This document shows, one piece after another, positions 60,439-64,000 of a stretch of 64,000 bases of DNA (within the stretch, counting starts at the first letter, position 1; each line of letters begins with the position of its first letter). Below the pieces are notes generated by a model. That model ran no database searches, was not told where the DNA came from, and worked only from the letters and a program-made list of their open reading frames with translations. Source of the DNA: Proteus alimentorum (GTDB lineage: Bacteria > Pseudomonadota > Gammaproteobacteria > Enterobacterales > Enterobacteriaceae); contig NZ_NBVR01000018.1 of NCBI RefSeq assembly GCF_002607735.1, forward strand, positions 310,001 to 374,000, read 5' to 3'. The position numbers and the translations under genes are program-made.

Positions 60439-60981
60439 ATGAAACATATTGTTGATGTCATGATCTCTGAAGAAGAGATCAAACAGCGTATTGCTGAGCT
60501 AGGTCGTGAAATCACAGAACATTACCGCCCACGTCAAGGTCAACATGATCTTGTCTTAATCGGCTTGTTAAAAGGTTCTTTTATTTTTATGGCAGATTTA
60601 TGCCGTGAAATTGAGGTGAACCATGAAGTCGATTTTATGACTGTATCAAGTTACGGTAATGGTATGACGTCAACGCGTGACGTTAAAATCATTAAAGATC
60701 TCGATGAAGATATTCGTGGTAAAGATGTTCTGATTGTTGAAGATATTATCGACTCAGGTAATACCTTAAATCGTGTTAAAGAGATTTTAAGCTTACGTGA
60801 GCCAGCTTCTATTTCTATCTGTACGTTATTGGATAAGCCATCTCGTCGTGAAGTGGATGTTCCTGTTGAGTGGATTGGTTACTCTATCGAAGATAAGTTT
60901 GTTATCGGTTATGGCATTGATTACGCACAGCGTTATCGCCACCTGCCTTATATTGGGCATGTAACGTTATTAGATGAGTAA
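60439..60981 (+). CDS. hpt: Hpt, hypoxanthine phosphoribosyltransferase
   Basis: Purine-salvage enzyme that makes IMP from hypoxanthine (and GMP from guanine less well) using PRPP. The 180-aa product has the PRPP loop [14 protein letters not shown] at about residues 100-113 and the lid region [17 protein letters not shown]. The start at 60439 matches the E. coli N-terminus MKHTVEVMI; the upstream TTG at 60406 would add 11 residues. It converges on can with a hairpin between them. Confidence 0.95.
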   Translation: MKHIVDVMISEEEIKQRIAELGREITEHYRPRQGQHDLVLIGLLKGSFIFMADLCREIEVNHEVDFMTVSSYGNGMTSTRDVKIIKDLDEDIRGKDVLIVEDIIDSGNTLNRVKEILSLREPASISICTLLDKPSRREVDVPVEWIGYSIEDKFVIGYGIDYAQRYRHLPYIGHVTLLDE

Positions 60982-61002
60982 TTTATTGATTTAAAATAAA
61001 GA

Positions 61003-61026
61003 CCCTAATATTTTTAAATATTAGGG
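61003..61026. terminator. Hairpin between convergent hpt and can
   Basis: CCCTAATATTT and AAATATTAGGG form a perfect 11-bp arm pair around a 2-base centre between the two stops. No long T run follows, so the terminator function is inferred. Confidence 0.6.
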
Positions 61027-61054
61027 CCTAAAATGATTGCTTATAATGAATGCA

Positions 61055-61705
61055 TTAACGCGGATGGCTTAATTTTGCCATCGCTTGACGATAAGAAAGT
61101 TCAAGTTTTTCACGGCTATCTGAAGTGACATCAAGGTCATGCAACTCACCGTTATTTAAACCGTAAACCCAACCGTGGATCATCACTTTTTGTCCACGTT
61201 TCCACGCAGCTTGCATAATCGTTGAGTGACCAAGGTTGTATACTTGCTCGATAACGTTTAGCTCACAAAGTAGGTTTAATCTATCTTGCGGCGCAAGTTC
61301 ACCTAACATTGAACTGTGTTTGTACCAGATATCACGGATATGCAGCAACCAGTTATTGATAAGCCCTAATTCGGTGCCGTCAATAGCCGCTTCAATACCA
61401 CCGCAACCATAGTGACCACAGACAATAATGTGTTCAACTTGTAATACATCAACCGCATACTGGATCACAGAAAGGCAGTTTAAGTCCGTGTGGATGACCA
61501 AGTTTGCTACATTACGGTGAACAAATAAGTCACCTGGTGCGGCGTTGATTAATTTTTCTGCTGGAACACGGCTGTCAGAGCAACCAATCCATAAAAAGTG
61601 AGGTTTTTGACCTTTACAGAGATCTTTAAAAAACTGAGGATTTTCTTCAGTAACAGATTCTGACCATTGCTTGTTATTGGCTAACAGCTCTTCAATTTTT
61701 CTCAT
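61055..61705 (-). CDS. can: Can, beta-class carbonic anhydrase
   Basis: Interconverts CO2 and bicarbonate in the cytoplasm, needed for growth in air. The 216-aa protein (E. coli 220) has zinc-site motifs GCSDSRVP and CGHYGCGG, giving the Cys-Asp-His-Cys set of beta carbonic anhydrases. I chose ATG 61705 from homology; ATG 61708 directly before it and a farther start at 61765 are possible. It converges on hpt and is divergent from yadG, as in E. coli. Confidence 0.95.
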   Translation of the reverse strand: MRKIEELLANNKQWSESVTEENPQFFKDLCKGQKPHFLWIGCSDSRVPAEKLINAAPGDLFVHRNVANLVIHTDLNCLSVIQYAVDVLQVEHIIVCGHYGCGGIEAAIDGTELGLINNWLLHIRDIWYKHSSMLGELAPQDRLNLLCELNVIEQVYNLGHSTIMQAAWKRGQKVMIHGWVYGLNNGELHDLDVTSDSREKLELSYRQAMAKLSHPR

Positions 61706-62495
61706 CATGACGTGACTGCCTGTAAATTCGGTTTCCCACCATTTGCGCTGACAGTACGCCAACACGAAATAGCTCTTGTGTTATTGTTGGATGCGAGAGA
61801 TCCATTAAGAAAGGGTATTTTTATACCATTACTTTCGAATTAATCAGAAGGCTTTTTAAAGCCAAGTGACAGATAATTGCTTGTAATTTTTCGCTTTCAA
61901 ATAAGATAAATCTTTTTATAGCATTTGTTTAATGAATTTATCAATACATTCCTTGATGTGAATTAAATGTATAAAAAGATAACTGGTTGTTAAACCTGCT
62001 ATTGTATTATTCAAAAATAGAGACTTATAAATATTATATAAATAAAACTAATGATTATAATTGTTGGTTTTATTTTTTACACTGAAAGTAAAAATGAGAA
62101 AAAATAAAGCGCATCATTGATGGAGATTGTGAATGGCGAGATAATATTCATCAGTAAACTTGAGAAACAAAGGCAATAATTTTATTGGTATCAATTAGGC
62201 TAAATGATTACACTAAGAGATAAATTTATTAAACCATCAGAATATCAGTAAGAAATAAAAGAACCTTGAGCCTCGATGGCTAATTTACTTTCTCTTCATC
62301 TCTTATTCTTTATTATTGCAATAGTTAAAAAATATTTATTTATTCGTTTGTGTCATAAGCCCTAAAACGGTTTATTTACGACCTTATTTTCTCTAGAATA
62401 TCCTTATTCCATTTTGTTCTTTGAACTAAACTTATTTTCTGATTTCAGCTCAGTCAATGCTGAATAATGCAGTTGATAAAAGGTAATTCCCACTT
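61706..62495. other. Intergenic region between can and yadG
   Basis: 790 bases between divergent genes, much longer than in E. coli. It is AT-rich, and both strands hold many stops. I find no supported gene, no clear repeat and no stable RNA. The promoters of can and yadG must lie here. Confidence 0.5.
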
Positions 62496-63431
62496 ATGAC
62501 GTATGCATTGGAGTTAACGGAGTTAACGAAAACTTATCACAATGGCGTAAAAGCGCTAAAAGGAATTGATCTCACCGTTGAGGCTGGCGATTTTTATGCT
62601 TTATTAGGCCCTAATGGCGCAGGCAAATCGACCACGATTGGTATTATTAGCTCTTTAGTTAATAAGAGCAGTGGTAAAGTCAAAGTATTTGGTTATGACA
62701 CCGATACCGATATGGTCAATGCAAAACGTCAATTAGGATTAGTGCCACAAGAATTCAATTTCAACCCCTTTGAAACCGTATTGCAAATTGTTCTCAATCA
62801 AGCGGGCTATTATGGTGTACCACGTAAATTGGCATTAGAGCGTGCCGAAATTTATTTAACCCAGTTAGATTTATGGGAGAAGCGTGACGATAGAGCACGT
62901 TTTTTATCTGGGGGAATGAAGCGCCGTTTAATGATTGCGCGTGCATTAATGCACCAACCTAAATTACTTATTCTTGATGAACCCACCGCGGGTGTTGATA
63001 TTGAATTACGCCGCTCAATGTGGACGTTTTTAAAACAATTAAATGCGGAAGGTACTACCATTATTTTAACCACACACTATTTGGAAGAAGCTGAAATGCT
63101 GTGTCGGAATATTGGTATTATTCAGCGTGGTGAACTGGTTGAAAATACCAGTATGAAAGGGTTATTAAGTAAATTAGAGTCTGAAACCTTTATTTTAGAT
63201 TTAGCACCGAAAAGCCCACTGCCTGAATTACAAAATTATCAATATCGCTTGGTTGATACATCAACCTTAGAAGTTGATGTTAAAAGAGAGCAAGGACTAA
63301 ATAGTGTATTTGCTCAACTTAATGCACAAGGTATTCAAGTGTTAAGTATGAGAAATAAAGCCAACCGTCTTGAAGAATTATTTGTTCATTTAGTTAATGA
63401 TGAGCATACAGTAGAAGGAGAGAGGGAATGA
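62496..63431 (+). CDS. yadG: YadG, ABC transporter ATP-binding protein
   Basis: ATPase of a two-component ABC-2 type exporter with YadH. The 311-aa protein (E. coli 308) has Walker A GPNGAGKST, signature LSGGMKRRL and Walker B LLILDEPTAG, then a C-terminal extension typical of ABC-2 ATPases. The substrate is not established. An AAAGG site lies before the ATG. It overlaps yadH by 4 bp (ATGA), so both are co-translated. Confidence 0.94.
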   Translation: MTYALELTELTKTYHNGVKALKGIDLTVEAGDFYALLGPNGAGKSTTIGIISSLVNKSSGKVKVFGYDTDTDMVNAKRQLGLVPQEFNFNPFETVLQIVLNQAGYYGVPRKLALERAEIYLTQLDLWEKRDDRARFLSGGMKRRLMIARALMHQPKLLILDEPTAGVDIELRRSMWTFLKQLNAEGTTIILTTHYLEEAEMLCRNIGIIQRGELVENTSMKGLLSKLESETFILDLAPKSPLPELQNYQYRLVDTSTLEVDVKREQGLNSVFAQLNAQGIQVLSMRNKANRLEELFVHLVNDEHTVEGERE

Positions 63432-64000
63432 TTCAGCTGTATTGGGTAGCCCTCAAAACAATTTGGATTAAAGAAGTCACCCGATTTGGTCGCATTTGGG
63501 TACAAACATTAATTCCACCTGTGATAACCATGTCTCTCTATTTCGTTATTTTCGGTAACTTGATTGGTAAACGAATTGGCGATATGGGCGGTGTCGATTA
63601 TATGCAGTTTATTGTTCCTGGCTTGATTATGATGGCAGTAATAACAAACTCTTATGCAAATGTTTCTTCTTCTTTTTTTGGCGCTAAATTTCAACGTAGT
63701 ATTGAAGAATTATTAGTTTCACCGGTTCCAACTCATGTTGTTATTGCTGGATTTGTCGGCGGTGGTGTGGCTCGTGGTATTTGCGTCGGTGTTTTAGTGA
63801 CTTTAGTTTCACTGTTTTTTGTACCATTAGAAATACATTCTTGGACAATGGTGGTGGTGACATTACTGATGACCTCAATTGTGTTTTCACTCGCGGGATT
63901 ATTAAATGCGATTTTTGCGAAAACCTTTGATGATATTAGTATTATTCCAACTTTTGTTTTAACACCATTAACCTATTTAGGCGGTGTGTTCTACTCACTG
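63428..64000 (+). CDS. yadH: YadH, ABC-2 type permease (partial, cut by window end)
   Basis: Membrane partner of YadG. The first 191 codons are present and remain open at the window edge; E. coli YadH has 256 aa. It begins MIQLYWVALKTIWIKEVTRF and has the ABC-2 signatures IPPVITMSLYFVIFGN and FVLTPLTYLGGVFYSL, with about five membrane helices in the visible part. The ATG overlaps the yadG stop. Confidence 0.94.
   Translation, partial: MIQLYWVALKTIWIKEVTRFGRIWVQTLIPPVITMSLYFVIFGNLIGKRIGDMGGVDYMQFIVPGLIMMAVITNSYANVSSSFFGAKFQRSIEELLVSPVPTHVVIAGFVGGGVARGICVGVLVTLVSLFFVPLEIHSWTMVVVTLLMTSIVFSLAGLLNAIFAKTFDDISIIPTFVLTPLTYLGGVFYSL

Overview
This window is a chromosomal segment of a low-GC enterobacterium, most likely Proteus (Morganellaceae). 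Basis: many proteins are recognisably close to E. coli K-12 counterparts in sequence and length (ClpP, GlnK, YchN, BtsT, Hpt), the base composition is AT-rich, gene order is only partly E. coli-like, and a meso-diaminopimelate dehydrogenase of the kind reported from Proteus is present. I see no complete insertion sequence, prophage, tRNA, CRISPR array or rRNA. The one stable RNA is the 4.5S signal recognition particle RNA.

Layout. (1) 1-24.3 kb follows the E. coli clpP-to-acrR order with local losses: clpP-clpX-lon-hupB-ppiD-ybaV-fadM, queC, decR-mdlA-mdlB, glnK-amtB, tesB, ffs, tomB-hha, acrAB and acrR. A ychN-type gene sits between acrR and mscK. (2) 24.4-32.5 kb holds mscK, rsmS, priC, apt, dnaX (with a conserved -1 frameshift signal), ybaB and recR. 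(3) At 32.7-38.1 kb, where E. coli has htpG and adk, there is a four-gene unit: a von Willebrand A protein, a PP2C-type phosphatase, a membrane-anchored Ser/Thr-kinase-like protein and a large membrane protein with two TonB-C-like domains. This is the most interesting accessory system here. (4) 38.4-46.7 kb carries btsT-yjiX-yjiA (pyruvate uptake), a cyuA-like cysteine desulfidase, and a DcuC-family transporter overlapping pepT.

(5) 47.1-58 kb is a mosaic accessory region: two very AT-rich, Asn/Asp/Ser-rich orphan proteins (205 and 676 aa), a decayed reading frame, a MATE exporter, diaminopimelate dehydrogenase, a Tm-1-like plus PEP-hydrolase-like gene pair divergent from a TetR regulator, a YheO/DauR-type regulator, a GNAT acetyltransferase and an AbrB-family membrane protein. 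(6) 58.1-64 kb returns to an E. coli-like order, yacC-cueO-hpt-can-yadG-yadH, without speE, speD or gcd. yadH runs off the window.

Several regulatory sites are readable: a sigma-54 promoter plus NtrC site before glnK, an AcrR palindrome between acrA and acrR, a CueR promoter with 19-bp spacing before cueO, a sigma-32-like promoter before lon and a CRP-like site before btsT. Many intrinsic terminators separate the units. The genes serve proteolysis and protein quality control (clpPX, lon, ppiD), nitrogen sensing and uptake (glnK-amtB), efflux (mdlAB, acrAB, MATE, yadGH), replication and recombination (priC, dnaX, ybaB, recR), nucleotide salvage (apt, hpt), copper tolerance (cueO) and peptide or carboxylate use (pepT, the DcuC-like transporter, btsT).
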